DNA from: Fen-1254 sp963778945
GTDB taxonomy: Bacteria > Bacteroidota > Ignavibacteria > UBA10030
Assembly (NCBI GenBank): GCA_963778945.1
Contig: CAVZWL010000009.1
Coordinates: forward strand, 124,001 to 188,000
DNA length: 64,000 bases
Reading direction: 5' to 3'
Below the pieces are notes generated by a model. The model was not told the DNA's origin, did not search any database, and was given only the letters and a program-made list of their open reading frames with translations. A program made the position numbers and the translations under genes. This document shows, piece by piece, positions 44,058-54,411 of the stretch (position 1 is its first letter; the number at the start of each line of letters is the position of its first letter).

Positions 44058-44498
44058 ATGTCTTTCCTGTCTTATTTCGATTTAAATAAACGTTCATCGC
44101 GAAAAAATATCTTTCAAGATGCCGAGATCTCCCAATCGATGAACGCAGCCGGAGAGAACGCGCCTGAATCTGCTGATTTTAAAAAAAAGAGTGCAACTGA
44201 AACGGATGAGCGCTCCATGTCGCTTTGGGAACAAGCAGTGATCTACCTCGGAATTGTTGCCGGCGTGCTTTTCAGCTCCGCGGCCATGCAAATGAAATCG
44301 GATACTCCTATAAACATAAATATTTCTGCTTCAAGTATATTGGTGTCTCTGATTATTGCCTTTGTCATTTTGCCCGCCGCATATGAAAAGCTCGATGTCA
44401 ATCCGGCGTCTCCTCTCCTGATCCGAATCGGATTGGCCGTTCAGCATGGCGTTTTTTGGCAGGTCCTCTTCGGCTCCATAGGGAAAATGCTCTGCTAA
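44058..44498 (+). CDS. Hypothetical protein with two membrane helices
   Basis: I do not recognise this 146-residue protein. The first 55 residues are polar and charged. Helices at about residues 58-75 (AVIYLGIVAGVLFSSAAM) and 88-108 (SASSILVSLIIAFVILPAAY) follow, with a further weakly hydrophobic end. ATG 44058 has a GGAGGG-type site upstream. It lies 33 bases after the cupin gene. It may sit in the inner membrane with a cytoplasmic N-terminal tail. Confidence 0.6.
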   Translation: MSFLSYFDLNKRSSRKNIFQDAEISQSMNAAGENAPESADFKKKSATETDERSMSLWEQAVIYLGIVAGVLFSSAAMQMKSDTPININISASSILVSLIIAFVILPAAYEKLDVNPASPLLIRIGLAVQHGVFWQVLFGSIGKMLC

Positions 44499-44784
44499 GA
44501 ATTAATATCTGTCGACTTGCGAACTGCCGTGCAGTAAAAAAATACGCTTTGAGCGTGTTGCATTTTAATTCTTCAGCCGCTTTGCGAATGTCTACTTTTT
44601 TGCTGCGGCAGTCATTCAGTCAGATTCTTCGTTCCTCATCTCTCGTCCTTCTGCAAGGTTGAATTCCGAGTATTATTTCGAGACATTGTTCAGAGTCAAA
44701 GAGCATCGAAGGTTTCTCGTGGACGAATGAATAACCGTTGACAGGAGTGATATAAGATCATCTGAATTGTTACGAACAAAGGTT

Positions 44785-45465
44785 ATGGAACCGAATCAGG
44801 AAATAAAGGAATTCATATACGAACTTGAACGTCATTCCGGCCGCGATTTGCATTTTCCCCGCGAACTCGGAATCCTTCTGGAAACTGTCAGACAGACCGG
44901 CTTGGTCGGCGATGTTGACGATATTCTTATGAGAAGTAAGTTTACCGTTAAAACAATTGAATTAATCAAACGGATCGGGCCAAATGCCGAAGGGGCGGAT
45001 AAACTCGAAGCGGAGTTTCAAGCAGGGATGAGAGATATCAAGGCATCGATTAAAAAAATCACAGCTCGTCTTCCTGAGCGTGATGCAGAAACAATGCATG
45101 ACACTTTTTTTTCAGTGAATGAAGCATGTTTTGAGAATTTTATCGGCTTGCTTGCCGATTTTGCACTCATGAAAAATTGGACGCTGGACGGCAAACCACT
45201 GCCTTTTGGAGATGAGGCGCTTCCTTCCGATAAAAGAAAAAGAGACATTGAAAAATTGAAAGAGCAGACTGCAGGATTGAACCGTATTGAAAAGAGTTCG
45301 ATTTTAGTCGCATTCATGTTCATTATGTTTCTGCTGCTCGATCCTCCGGCAACGTCGATTGCATGGATTTTTATCTTCGGAATTCTGCTTTCTCTTTCAT
45401 ATATTTTTATACAGAGCCGTTTCTTAAAGCGGGTATCATCATCTATAGATCGCGGTAAAAAATGA
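44785..45465 (+). CDS. Hypothetical protein with C-terminal membrane hairpin
   Basis: I do not recognise this 226-residue protein. Most of it is helical and charged (residues 1-165). Two membrane helices near the end (SILVAFMFIMFLLL and SIAWIFIFGILLSLSYIFI) anchor it to the membrane with a basic tail. I prefer ATG 44785 (EPNQEIKEFIYELERHSG) because it follows ACAAAGG; an in-frame TTG at 44767 is an alternative. The stop overlaps the start of the namZ-like gene by four bases (ATGA), suggesting coupling. Confidence 0.65.
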   Translation: MEPNQEIKEFIYELERHSGRDLHFPRELGILLETVRQTGLVGDVDDILMRSKFTVKTIELIKRIGPNAEGADKLEAEFQAGMRDIKASIKKITARLPERDAETMHDTFFSVNEACFENFIGLLADFALMKNWTLDGKPLPFGDEALPSDKRKRDIEKLKEQTAGLNRIEKSSILVAFMFIMFLLLDPPATSIAWIFIFGILLSLSYIFIQSRFLKRVSSSIDRGKK

Positions 45466-46709
45466 AAATCAGCGTAATTCAAAAAACAGCAATCTTCTTT
45501 TTGATTATCATTTGCCATTCATTTGCCGGCAACGGTAAAGTCAAAACGGGCATCGATGTGCTGCGGGATCACAACTATGACGTTTTACAGGGAAAACGCA
45601 TCGGTCTGATTACGAATGCAACGGGTATTACGGCAGACTTGCAAAGCACAATCGATGTTCTCTTTTCCGCACCGGATGTAAAACTCGTGGCGCTTTTTAG
45701 CCCCGAACACGGCATACGCGGCGACGTCGATGCAGGTAAAGCCCTGGACATGTATACCGACCAGCGGACAGGATTGCCGGTCTACTCTCTCTTCGGAAAA
45801 ACACGAAAACCGACACGGGAAATGCTGCAGGGAATCGATGTGCTTGTCTACGATATTCAGGATATCGGCGTCCGGTCATATACCTTTATCTCGACAATGG
45901 GACTCGCAATGGAGGCAGCCGCGGAGAATAAAATTCAATTCGTCGTCCTCGACCGTCCTGATCCGTTGACCGGAGACCGGGTGGAAGGGGCGATGGTGGA
46001 TCAGCAATATAAATCATTTGTCAGCGCTTATTCGATTCCCTATGTGTACGGCATGACGGCGGGGGAACTGGCAGAAATGATCAACGGCGAGCATTGGCTG
46101 AATGGTTCCGGAATTTGCAGCCTGACTGTTGTTCCGATGCAGGGATGGAAACGTTCGATGTGGTGGGATGAAACAGGATTGGTCTGGGTGCCGACCTCGC
46201 CTCATATCCCTCATTCGTTTACGACAATGTTTTATGTATTGACAGGCCTGCTGGGGGAACTCGGAACAGCCAATCAAGGAATCGGCTATACGCTTCCGTT
46301 TGAATTGGTCGGTGCGCCGTGGATGGATGGTTATGTCCTTGCTCGGTATCTCAACAGTCTCAATATGCCCGGCGTTGAATTCCGGACTATTTCCTATATT
46401 CCATTCTATAAAGACACAACCGGAATCCGCTATAAGGGGGTTCAGATTCATGTGGTCGACAGAGACAGGATGAACATGACACAGATACAGATGAATATCC
46501 TGGAAGCTCTTATCCAGCTGTTTCCGGACTACAATATTTTTTCCCGGGCCAAACCTGACCGCCTCCTGGCGTTCGACAAAGTTGTCGGGTCGGACGATAT
46601 TCGGCGCCATCTTCAAAGCGGGATAGGTGTACAGGAGATACTGCGGCAGATCGATCTGCAGGTAAAGGAATTCAAGAAGAGCCGCTCTAAGTATCTGATG
46701 TACCAGTGA
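45462..46709 (+). CDS. Exo-beta-N-acetylmuramidase, NamZ/DUF1343 family
   Basis: NamZ-type enzymes remove N-acetylmuramic acid from the ends of peptidoglycan fragments. The protein is intact at 415 residues with a signal peptide (TAIFFLIIICHSFAG). Family blocks are KTGIDVLRDHNYDVLQGKRI, GLITNATGIT, LVALFSPEHGIRGDVDAGK, DIQDIGVRSYTFISTMGLAM, FVVLDRPDPLTGDRVEGAMV and WVPTSPHIPHSFTTMFY. It probably acts in the periplasm in cell-wall recycling. It overlaps the preceding membrane protein gene, and an intergenic repeat copy starts three bases after its stop. Confidence 0.88.
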   Translation: MKISVIQKTAIFFLIIICHSFAGNGKVKTGIDVLRDHNYDVLQGKRIGLITNATGITADLQSTIDVLFSAPDVKLVALFSPEHGIRGDVDAGKALDMYTDQRTGLPVYSLFGKTRKPTREMLQGIDVLVYDIQDIGVRSYTFISTMGLAMEAAAENKIQFVVLDRPDPLTGDRVEGAMVDQQYKSFVSAYSIPYVYGMTAGELAEMINGEHWLNGSGICSLTVVPMQGWKRSMWWDETGLVWVPTSPHIPHSFTTMFYVLTGLLGELGTANQGIGYTLPFELVGAPWMDGYVLARYLNSLNMPGVEFRTISYIPFYKDTTGIRYKGVQIHVVDRDRMNMTQIQMNILEALIQLFPDYNIFSRAKPDRLLAFDKVVGSDDIRRHLQSGIGVQEILRQIDLQVKEFKKSRSKYLMYQ

Positions 46710-47114
46710 AACACATGTTCTTGATGTTCATGATTTTTCCTGTAGTCCCGGAAATATTGAAGATATTTTCGGGATGCCCGCGGAGGATTCCCGACGTCAT
46801 CTTGCCCGCCGCAGGAGCGCGCCGTTGGCTACAAAAACAACGGTACATCAAAATACACTGGGTAGCTACTAAAAATGAGCATTGCATTTCAGCGATTGCT
46901 TTTTTATCTTAAGTAAACCACTATGTGCTTATCGAATCTATTATTGTTTAATTGTGATGGAGAAAAAAACTGCGGGTCAATACGACCGTAACGCAAGACC
47001 GCTGAGCGCAGAAAAAAAACTCAAGGTCGAAAAGTCTCCTCTCGCATCATTCCTCTCATTCTTCCAAAATAGTGACGGCACCGCAGGGCTTCACGCCGGT
47101 GTGAAAGGCATGGC
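46710..47114. other. 400-base intergenic region with repeat and possible small ORF
   Basis: The first 155 bases are the dispersed repeat copy A. The remainder contains a weak small reading frame from ATG 46957 (MEKKTAGQYDRNARPLSAEK) that runs into plsC in another frame. I see no family match and do not call it a gene. Confidence 0.4.
46712..46863. repeat. Dispersed intergenic repeat, copy A (palindromic core 46741-46833)
   Basis: The flank ACATGTTCTTGATGTTC, a core from TGTAGTCC to GGCTACA, and the right flank AAAACAACGGTACAT...AAAATACACTGGG are shared with copy B at 54412-54557. The inner palindromes differ between copies. Confidence 0.8.
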
Positions 47115-47831
47115 ATGTTTCTTTCCGTCATGAAAATACTCTACCTGATGCCGGTTTCGATTGTGCTGTCGACTCTTGCATTTTTCAGCATTCCTTTCGA
47201 TCGAGAGGGGGATGTATACCGCTGGATTTCCGTCGTTTGGTCAAAATTTATTTTACGAACATTCGGCATCCGTGTTCATGTATCGGGACTGGAGCATATC
47301 GATCTGACGAAGCATTATGTCTATGTGACCAATCATGCGAGCATGTTTGATATTCCGGCTGTTCTGGCTTCGATTCCGGACAAAATAAACATTGTGTTCA
47401 AAAAGGAGCTGTCGATAGTTCCCATCTGGGGCTGGGCGCTCCGGTACGGACATTTTATTATGATCGACCGTTCCAACCCGCGTGCAGCAATGCAGAGCAT
47501 CGACCGTGCTGCTGCGGCTATCAGGAACGGAAAGTCGGTACTTCTTTTTGCGGAAGGCACAAGAACCAGGGACGGCAAATTGCAGGATTTTAAACGAGGT
47601 GCGTTTTCAATTGCCGTAAAAGCTAAAACGCCCGTTGTTCCTGTAACGATCAATAACACCTTTAAAATTATGCCGAAAGGATCGTTGAATATCCGTCCAG
47701 CCGATATTTTCCTGATCCTGGAAAAACCGATTTCCACCGACCACATTACCGATAAATCCGGAGAGCAGCTTCTCATGACGGAAGTCCAAAAGGCAATCGA
47801 AAATCATTATGTCGATCAATCACAAGGATAA
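47115..47831 (+). CDS. plsC: 1-acyl-sn-glycerol-3-phosphate acyltransferase
   Basis: PlsC adds the second acyl chain, making phosphatidic acid. It carries one N-terminal membrane helix (LYLMPVSIVLSTLAFFSI), the catalytic motif VTNHASMFD (HX4D with His near residue 75), FAEGTRTRDGKLQDFKRGAF as motif III, and PVVPVTINNTFK as motif IV. It is intact at 238 residues; ATG 47130 is an alternative start. It leads the run plsC-gatC-kdsB-pyrG, where genes overlap or are spaced by a few bases. Confidence 0.93.
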   Translation: MFLSVMKILYLMPVSIVLSTLAFFSIPFDREGDVYRWISVVWSKFILRTFGIRVHVSGLEHIDLTKHYVYVTNHASMFDIPAVLASIPDKINIVFKKELSIVPIWGWALRYGHFIMIDRSNPRAAMQSIDRAAAAIRNGKSVLLFAEGTRTRDGKLQDFKRGAFSIAVKAKTPVVPVTINNTFKIMPKGSLNIRPADIFLILEKPISTDHITDKSGEQLLMTEVQKAIENHYVDQSQG

Positions 47832-47833
47832 CC

Positions 47834-48130
47834 ATGCCGGTCACCATACACGATGTTGAACATATAGCACAGTTGGCGCATCTCGAATTTTCCCCCGATG
47901 AAAAACAAAAACTCATGCAGGAAATGAATCAGATACTCGAGTATATGGAACAGCTCAATAAACTCGATACGGATTCCGTAGAACCGCTTTCGCATGTTAT
48001 CGATTTGAAGAACGTTTTCCGTGAAGATGCCGCAAAGCCGGGTCTGCCGGCCGGGGATGCATTGAAAAATGCTCCTTCGAAAACGGATGAATTCTTTAGA
48101 GTGCCGAAAGTTATCGGAGAGAAAGAATGA
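47834..48130 (+). CDS. gatC: Asp/Glu-tRNA(Asn/Gln) amidotransferase subunit C
   Basis: GatC is the small stabilising subunit of the GatCAB amidotransferase that converts misacylated Glu-tRNA(Gln) or Asp-tRNA(Asn). The protein is intact at 98 residues. Family pattern: VEHIAQLAHLEFSPDEKQKL at the start, ILEYMEQLNKLDTDSVEPLS in the middle, and FRVPKVI at the end. gatA and gatB are not in the window, as is common. Its stop overlaps the kdsB start (ATGA), three bases after plsC. Confidence 0.93.
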   Translation: MPVTIHDVEHIAQLAHLEFSPDEKQKLMQEMNQILEYMEQLNKLDTDSVEPLSHVIDLKNVFREDAAKPGLPAGDALKNAPSKTDEFFRVPKVIGEKE

Positions 48131-48891
48131 TGTCTGCAAAACAGCTTGTCATAGGGGTCATTCCTGCACGGTATGCGTCTCAACGGCTTCCGGCAAAACC
48201 GCTTGTGGATTTGCTGGGAAAAACGATGATCCAGCGCGTTTATGAACAGGCGAAAAAAGCTTCCCTGCTGGACCGAGTCCTCGTTGCGACCGATGACGAG
48301 CGTATTGCAAATGTTGTCCGTGGTTTCGGCGGCGAAGCCGTGCTGACCTCGCCGGCTCTACAGAGCGGGAGCGACCGCGTTGCAGCCGCAGCAGATCTGG
48401 CCGGAGGAGATATTATCGTAAATGTGCAGGGAGACGAGCCATTGATAGACCCGCACATGATCGACCAGGCAATCCAGCTTCTCCTGGACGATCCGTCGGT
48501 TTCGATGGGAACATTGGCAAAGCAAATCCATCTCTCGCAAGAACTTTTAAATCCAGCGGTTGTAAAAGTAATATTTAATCGCAGCATGGAAGCTCTCTAT
48601 TTTTCCCGTGCAATTATTCCGTTCGTACGGGATCAGAAAGATGCCCTTCGGTGGTTGGAGGAGCATACGTTCTTTAAGCATATAGGCCTCTACGTCTATC
48701 GGAGAGAATTTCTTGCACTCTATTCACGCTTGCCGGAAGGAGTCTTGGAGCGCGCAGAACGCCTGGAGCAGTTGAGGGTCTTAGAAAACGGCTATCGGAT
48801 TAAAATCGGCATTACGGAATATGATAGCATTCCGATCGATACCAAAGACGATGTAACGCGCGTTATCGCTTTGCTGCAGTCCAAAATTTGA
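48127..48891 (+). CDS. kdsB: 3-deoxy-manno-octulosonate cytidylyltransferase (CMP-KDO synthetase)
   Basis: KdsB activates KDO as CMP-KDO for transfer to lipid A. It is intact at 254 residues. Signature blocks: VIPARYASQRLPAKPLVDLL at the nucleotide site, VLVATDDERIANVVRGFGG, SGSDRVAAAADL, VNVQGDEPLIDPHMI, KHIGLYVYRREFLALYS and ERAERLEQLRVLENG. Together with lpxB and lpxK it shows LPS with a KDO core. It overlaps gatC. Confidence 0.96.
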   Translation: MMSAKQLVIGVIPARYASQRLPAKPLVDLLGKTMIQRVYEQAKKASLLDRVLVATDDERIANVVRGFGGEAVLTSPALQSGSDRVAAAADLAGGDIIVNVQGDEPLIDPHMIDQAIQLLLDDPSVSMGTLAKQIHLSQELLNPAVVKVIFNRSMEALYFSRAIIPFVRDQKDALRWLEEHTFFKHIGLYVYRREFLALYSRLPEGVLERAERLEQLRVLENGYRIKIGITEYDSIPIDTKDDVTRVIALLQSKI

Positions 48892-48909
48892 AGAAGAAAA
48901 GGAAGGTCA

Positions 48910-50545
48910 ATGGCTAAAAATAATGTCAAATTCATTTTTGTAACCGGAGGAGTCGTTTCATCGCTGGGAAAAGGAATTTCGGCTTCGTCCCTCGGACTGC
49001 TGCTGAAGTCGCGCGGTCTTCGAGTGACGATTATGAAATGCGATCCGTATATCAACGTAGATCCCGGAACGATGAATCCGTTTCAGCACGGCGAAGTCTA
49101 CGTAACGGAAGACGGCGCGGAGACCGATCTTGATCTCGGGCATTACGAGCGTTTTCTGAACGAGAATATGAGCCGCTCGAATAGCACGACGACGGGTCAG
49201 GTATATTATGAAGTGATCTCACGGGAACGCCGCGGCGACTATCTCGGAGCCACCGTGCAGGTGATTCCGCATATCACCGACGAAATCAAACGCCGTATCT
49301 GGGCTGTAGCTAAAACCGGACGATACGATGTCGTTCTCGTCGAGGTAGGAGGGACGGTCGGCGATATTGAAAGCCTGCCGTATCTGGAATCCATCCGCCA
49401 AATTATGCTGGAGGTCGGTCACCGCAATGCACTGAGTATCCACGTCACGCTCATTCCCTATATCCGTTCGGCAGGAGAAATAAAAACCAAACCGACCCAG
49501 CATAGCGTCAAAATGCTGCTGGAAATAGGCGTGCAGCCGGATTTGCTTATTTGCCGGACGGAATATCCGCTCTCAAAGGAATTGAAGCAAAAAATTGCAT
49601 TGTTCTGCAACGTGGAATCCGATTCCGTGATCGAAGGACGCGACGTCGAATCCATCTATGAAGCGCCGCTGGCATTCGAGCATGAAGGACTTGCTTCCAT
49701 CGTCATCGATAAGCTTAATTTGAAATGCGGAAAACCCGATTTGCGAAACTGGGTCAGGTTTGTTAATAAGGTCAAGCACCCCAAAGGGAAAGTCCGCATT
49801 GCAGTATGTGGAAAGTACATCGAATTGAAAGATGCCTATAAAAGCATTTCCGAAGCGTTCGTTCATGCTGGCGCGGAAAATGAGGTTGAAGTCGAGCTCG
49901 ATTGGATTCGTGCAGAGGATGTGGAACTGAACGGTGCGGAAAAATACCTGAACGGTGCGACCGGTCTGCTGGTTCCCATGGGGATTCGGCAACCGCGGAA
50001 TTGAAGGAAAAATTGCCGCTATTCAATATGTCCGCGAGCATAAAATTCCATTCTTCGGAATTTGTCTCGGACTTCAATGCGCCGTTATCGAATTTGCGCG
50101 CCATGTGTGCGGAATGAAGGATGCCAACAGCACGGAATTTAGAAAGACCAAGCATAATGTCATCGATATGATGCTCGAGCAAAAGTCGATCAGAAATCTT
50201 GGCGGCACGATGCGTCTCGGCGCATACCCGTGCACGCTTCAAAAAGGAACGAAAGCGTATGCAGCATACAAGAAGGAATTGATTACCGAACGTCACCGGC
50301 ACCGTTTTGAAGTCAACAACAAGTTCCGCAGGCGGCTTGCCGAGGAAGGCATGATATTCAGCGGCACCTATGTGAATAATGACCTTGTTGAAATTATAGA
50401 ATTGCAGGATCACCCGTGGTTTCTCGCCGTGCAGTTTCATCCGGAATTAAAATCTCGTCCAGTCGTTCCGCATCCATTATTCCGGGATTTTGTAAAGGCC
50501 GTAAAAAAATTCACTACGGCTGAAGAACCGGTTTCAAAAAAATAA
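48910..50545 (+). CDS. pyrG: CTP synthase
   Basis: PyrG aminates UTP to CTP using glutamine. The N-terminal synthetase domain shows FVTGGVVSSLGKGISASSLG, MKCDPYINVDPGTMNPFQHG, EVYVTEDGAETDLDLGHYER and GGTVGDIESLPYLESIRQ. The C-terminal amidotransferase has FFGICLGLQCAVIEFARH (nucleophile Cys) and VQFHPELKSRP (catalytic His-Glu). The frame breaks near 49977, inside the usual VPGGFGNRG loop; one base too many makes the first frame end at 50004. Corrected length is about 544 residues, as expected. Being single-copy and essential, this break is most likely a sequence error. CTP made here feeds kdsB next door. Confidence 0.95.
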
Positions 50546-50572
50546 GAGGCCGGATAGTTAAAAGGATAATTT

Positions 50573-51481
50573 ATGGAACTCTATCGAAGATTCGCTCTTT
50601 TGGCATTAATCGCTGCCCAAAGTCTTATTATCGCCGCATGTGTGCCGGCTGTTCAGCAGCAAATCACAGCGGACGAGTATTTTCCTCCTGTCGGAAGAAG
50701 CGAGACCGCCGACACTCTTGCTGCAGGAATCGGCCGCCGGTTGTTCTGAAACATTCTTTCAGATTGAACAAGCCGGAAACGGTTCAGGATTTGGCGGAAT
50801 TGATCCGCCAGCAGAATGCCAGGCTGGATGAAGTGCTCAATCAAATTACGGTCCTTGCAGTCCGGCAGGATACTAAAATGAACGAAGCGGAACAAAATCC
50901 GAAAAAAAAGACCGTCCTCGATTCGATGATGAACAATAACGATCGTGTGACTGTCGATCTGCTGATGGAAATGATTAAAGAGCAGAATCAGCGGCTGAAC
51001 GAAGTCATAGCTCAATTGAAATCACTGGCTTTGAATCAAAACTCTGCACTGCCGCAGCGCTTCGGCAGTTCCCTGTCTGTTCCGATGCGCGTAACACATA
51101 AGGAACCGCCGGCTTTGACGTTATGAGGAAGCGATACGTTTATATGAATCGAATAGATATAAAAAGGCAAAACAGGCATTTCAGGCGCTGCGCGACGGCG
51201 GGGAAAAAGCAGGTCTTGCAGATCATTGCTGTTTCTGGATCGGTGTATGTGATTTTCAGTTGAACCGCGTTAAGGATGCTTTGCACGAATTTCAAAATGT
51301 TTTTCAGTATGAAGGATCGGAAAAAATTGCCGGAACATATTTCATGATCGGGCAATGCTATGAACGCCTCGGACAGAAGAAACAAGCCGCAGAGATATTC
51401 CGGAAATTTCTCAGCTTATATCCGAATTCTTATCTCAAATCTATTACTCAGCAAAAATTGCTTGCTTTGCAAGAGAGATAG
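50573..51481 (+). CDS. CpoB/YbgF-like coiled-coil TPR lipoprotein (two frame breaks)
   Basis: The N-terminus is a lipoprotein signal (LALIAAQSLIIAACVP, lipid Cys near residue 23). Next comes a coiled-coil part with a repeated pattern (ELIRQQNARLDEVLNQITVL and MIKEQNQRLNEVIAQLKSLA), then a TPR domain (YESNRYKKAKQAFQAL; FMIGQCYERLGQKKQAAEIF; FLSLYPNSY). This is the layout of CpoB/YbgF, which works with Tol-Pal at the cell envelope, though no tol genes are here. Breaks near 50732 (one base missing) and 51121 (tt for t) are inferred. Corrected length is about 302 residues. Confidence 0.72.
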
Positions 51482-51489
51482 GGCTGCTG

Positions 51490-51536
51490 CAGAATCCCGA
51501 ATTGCTTGATTCGGGATTCTGTAGATCAAATCTTTT
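51490..51536. terminator. Terminator hairpin between convergent genes
   Basis: A perfect 13-base stem CAGAATCCCGAAT / ATTCGGGATTCTG with a 6-base loop lies at 51490-51521, followed by a T-run at 51532-51536. It is placed between the TPR lipoprotein and the convergent membrane protein gene. Confidence 0.75.
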
Positions 51537-52032
51537 TCCTGCGTACCGGTTTTTTTGGGAGCACACGTTTGCGTCTTGGTGCCGGCTCAACTTCCGTGTT
51601 TTGTGGAACCGGTTCGGCTTGATGCTCGTCTTCAGGCGGAAACGGATTCTTTGGAATAGGAATTTCTTTTTGTGCTTGCTGCAGCGCTGAAAATTCTTTT
51701 TTCAATCGCGTATAGACAACAAACATTACAATTAAAGCAACGGCAAGAAGTGCAATAAAGATGTACAACAGCAAAAACTGTGCATCGATCTGCGACAGGG
51801 ATTGTGCAATGGAAATTTGCATTTCTTTGTGCTTACGCGCAAAAAGAACAAACTGACTGTCGTGTGACGCGAGGATACTGTCGTATTGAATAAACGGAGA
51901 AGACGTTTTTGCGGGAACTATGTACACCGGAATCGGCGGTTCCTTTTCGCGGATTGCATCCTGTCCGTAGAGTGATATCCATGCACCTGTAAAAGTGATA
52001 AGTATCAAAATGCGTTTGTAGAAATGTTTCAT
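51526..52032 (-). CDS. Hypothetical exported membrane protein
   Basis: I do not recognise this 168-residue protein. It has a signal peptide (ILILITFTGAWISLYG), a polar segment of about 65 residues, a strong membrane helix (LLLYIFIALLAVALIVMFVVY), and a cytoplasmic tail rich in Pro, Glu and finally Arg/Lys (RRKRVLPKKPVRRKKI). The basic tail may contact nucleic acid or membrane phosphates; that is speculation. It is encoded opposite to its neighbours and separated by a hairpin from the TPR lipoprotein and by 170 bases from recG. Confidence 0.6.
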   Translation of the reverse strand: MKHFYKRILILITFTGAWISLYGQDAIREKEPPIPVYIVPAKTSSPFIQYDSILASHDSQFVLFARKHKEMQISIAQSLSQIDAQFLLLYIFIALLAVALIVMFVVYTRLKKEFSALQQAQKEIPIPKNPFPPEDEHQAEPVPQNTEVEPAPRRKRVLPKKPVRRKKI

Positions 52033-52203
52033 CGTGCTGCCTCTCCTTCTCTGATTTAAGTGAAATCATGAATGAATAAAAATAGAGAGACCCTTCGTGA
52101 AAGTCAATGAAAAATGACTGGGAATCGTTGAATTTGCATCTCTCTTTGCCTATCTTTTTGAATTCCATTGCCATTGCGAGGCCTGAACATCTAAAAAGAG
52201 AAT

Positions 52204-54394
52204 ATGCTCGACAGAACAGGAACCGTACATACTCCGCTTCAGTATATCAAAGGGGTTGGGCCTAAACGCGCCGCAGCTCTCGAAGAGATTGGAATACACG
52301 AGGTGTCGGATCTCTTTTACTATTATCCGCGGGGATATTTGGATAGAAGCCAGATTGTGCGTATTTCCGACCTTCGATCCGGCCTTGCAAAAACCGAACC
52401 GGTGACGATCATCGCGGAAGTTTTTCGCCAGGAGGCCCGGAGAGTGCGCAAATCGAACCGGCTTCTCTTTTTGCTGAGCGTGAAAGATGAAAGCGGCATT
52501 CTGACCTGCGTATGGTTCGAAGGATACCAATGGTATAAAGATGCATTTGAAATCGGCGAGCTGCTCGCCCTTTCCGCTGTTCCGACGCTCGATAAAATGG
52601 GACGACCGCAATTTGTCCATCCTCAATTCGACCGCCTGAAGAGTGTGGAAGAAGATGAGCCCGATTGGGGAAAACTGTTTAATACCGGAGGCATCATACC
52701 GAAATATCGGTCGGGAGCGGTTTTGGAGAAGGCGGGACTCGACAGCCGGGGATTCCGCCGCATCATACGTAATGCGCTGAAGACGCACATCGATACGATT
52801 ACGGAAACGCTTCCTGAAAAAATTCAGCAGAAACATGATCTCTCGCCCCTCAGGGATGCCGTACAGGCAATTCATTTTCCTGAATCTTTTCAGGAACTGG
52901 AACGTGCCCGTATGCGGCTAAAATTCGAAGAACTATTTTTTTTGCAGTTGATCCTGGCGATACGCAAAAATATTTCACGTCAGGAAGTCCGCGGCTTTCA
53001 TTATGATGCGCCATGCCTGCTCTCTCATCGCCTCATCGAGTCGCTTCCTTTCAAGCTGACCGATGCGCAGAAGCGTGTGTGGAAAGAAATCGAGAAGGAT
53101 TTTCAGTCCGTCTCTCCTATGAATCGTCTCCTGCAGGGAGATGTAGGGAGCGGGAAAACGATTATTGCCTTGTTTGCGGCATTTCAGGGCTATTGAGAAC
53201 GGGCTGCAGGTGGCTTTTATGGCGCCGACGGAAATATTAGCGGAACAGCATTATCAAACAATCGTGCAATTTCTGCAGAAGATGCCGGTGAATGTCCGGC
53301 TGCTTATCGGCGGCCAGCGCAAAAAATTGCGCGAAGATATTCTGGAGGATATACGGACAGGCAGCACGCAGCTTGTTATCGGTACGCATGCACTCGTCGA
53401 AGGCAAAGTTGAATTTGCCCGGCTCGGACTGGTTATCGTCGACGAACAGCACCGCTTCGGCGTGATGCAGCGTGCAGAACTTCGCGGAAAGGGAATCAAT
53501 CCGGACGTGCTCGTGATGACCGCTACTCCCATACCGCGAACGCTTGCGATGACATTGTACGGAGACCTCGAAGTGTCGGTCATCGATGAGCTTCCAGCAA
53601 GCCGGATACCGATCAGGACCGGATTGCGGACGGAAAAGGAAAAACCGAAGGTGTTCGATTTCATCAAACAGGAAATCCGAAAAGGAAGGCAGGCATATAT
53701 TGTTTTCCCGTTGGTTGAAGAATCGGAAAAGATAGATTTGAAAGCGGCGATACAGGAATACGAATATCTTCAGAAGGAGATTTTTCCGGAATTCAAACTG
53801 GGACTGCTCCACGGACGCATGAAAACCGAGGAAAAGGATGCCGTCATGCAGAAGTTCAAGAAGAACGAATACCAGATTCTCGTAGCGACTACCGTTATTG
53901 AAGTCGGCATCGATATCCCTAATGCTACGATTATGCTCGTCGAAAACGCGGAACGTTTCGGCCTTTCGCAGCTGCATCAATTAAGAGGAAGAGTGGGACG
54001 AGGTGCGGAACAATCGTATTGTATTCTTATCGCGAATTACGGATGGTACGAAAAACCGCAGAGAGGCCGCACAGGTCAGGATGTCACAGAGGATAAAGCG
54101 CTGGCCGCAAGACGGCTCGAGACCATGGCTGCAACCACGGACGGATTTAAAATTGCGGAAGTCGATTTGCAGCTGCGGGGACCCGGAGAGTTTTTCGGAA
54201 CACGGCAGAGCGGCATTCCCGAACTGAGGATTGCCGATTTGGCGAAGGATGCGGAAATCGTTTCAGCAGCACGCAAGGAAGCTTTTGCATTGATTCAGGA
54301 CGATCCCCAGTTGAGACATCCCGGCAATGCATGCGTGCGGAATCAGTTTGAAATGAAATTCAAATCAGTGCTGGAATTAGGAAAAATAGGATAA
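52204..54394 (+). CDS. recG: ATP-dependent DNA helicase RecG
   Basis: RecG remodels stalled forks and branched DNA. The wedge/OB domain opens with PLQYIKGVGPKRAAALEEIG and DLFYYYPRGYLDRS. The helicase core has NRLLQGDVGSGKTIIAL (Walker A), AFMAPTEILAEQHYQTI, VDEQHRFGVMQR (DEQH box), TATPIPRTLAMTLYGDLEVS, TTVIEVGIDIPNATIMLVE and QLHQLRGRVGRG. The frame breaks near 53187 (ggg for gg), joining FAAFQ to AIENGLQVAFM. Corrected length is about 730 residues; family members are commonly around 690-700, so the tail is slightly long. ATG 52204 is used. Confidence 0.95.
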
Positions 54395-54411
54395 AAAGAG
54401 GTATTTACTCA

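Noticed and set aside
46957..47133. A small ORF before plsC (MEKKTAGQYDRNARPLSAEK...)
   Set aside because: It has no Shine-Dalgarno site, no family match, and it overlaps the plsC start in another frame.
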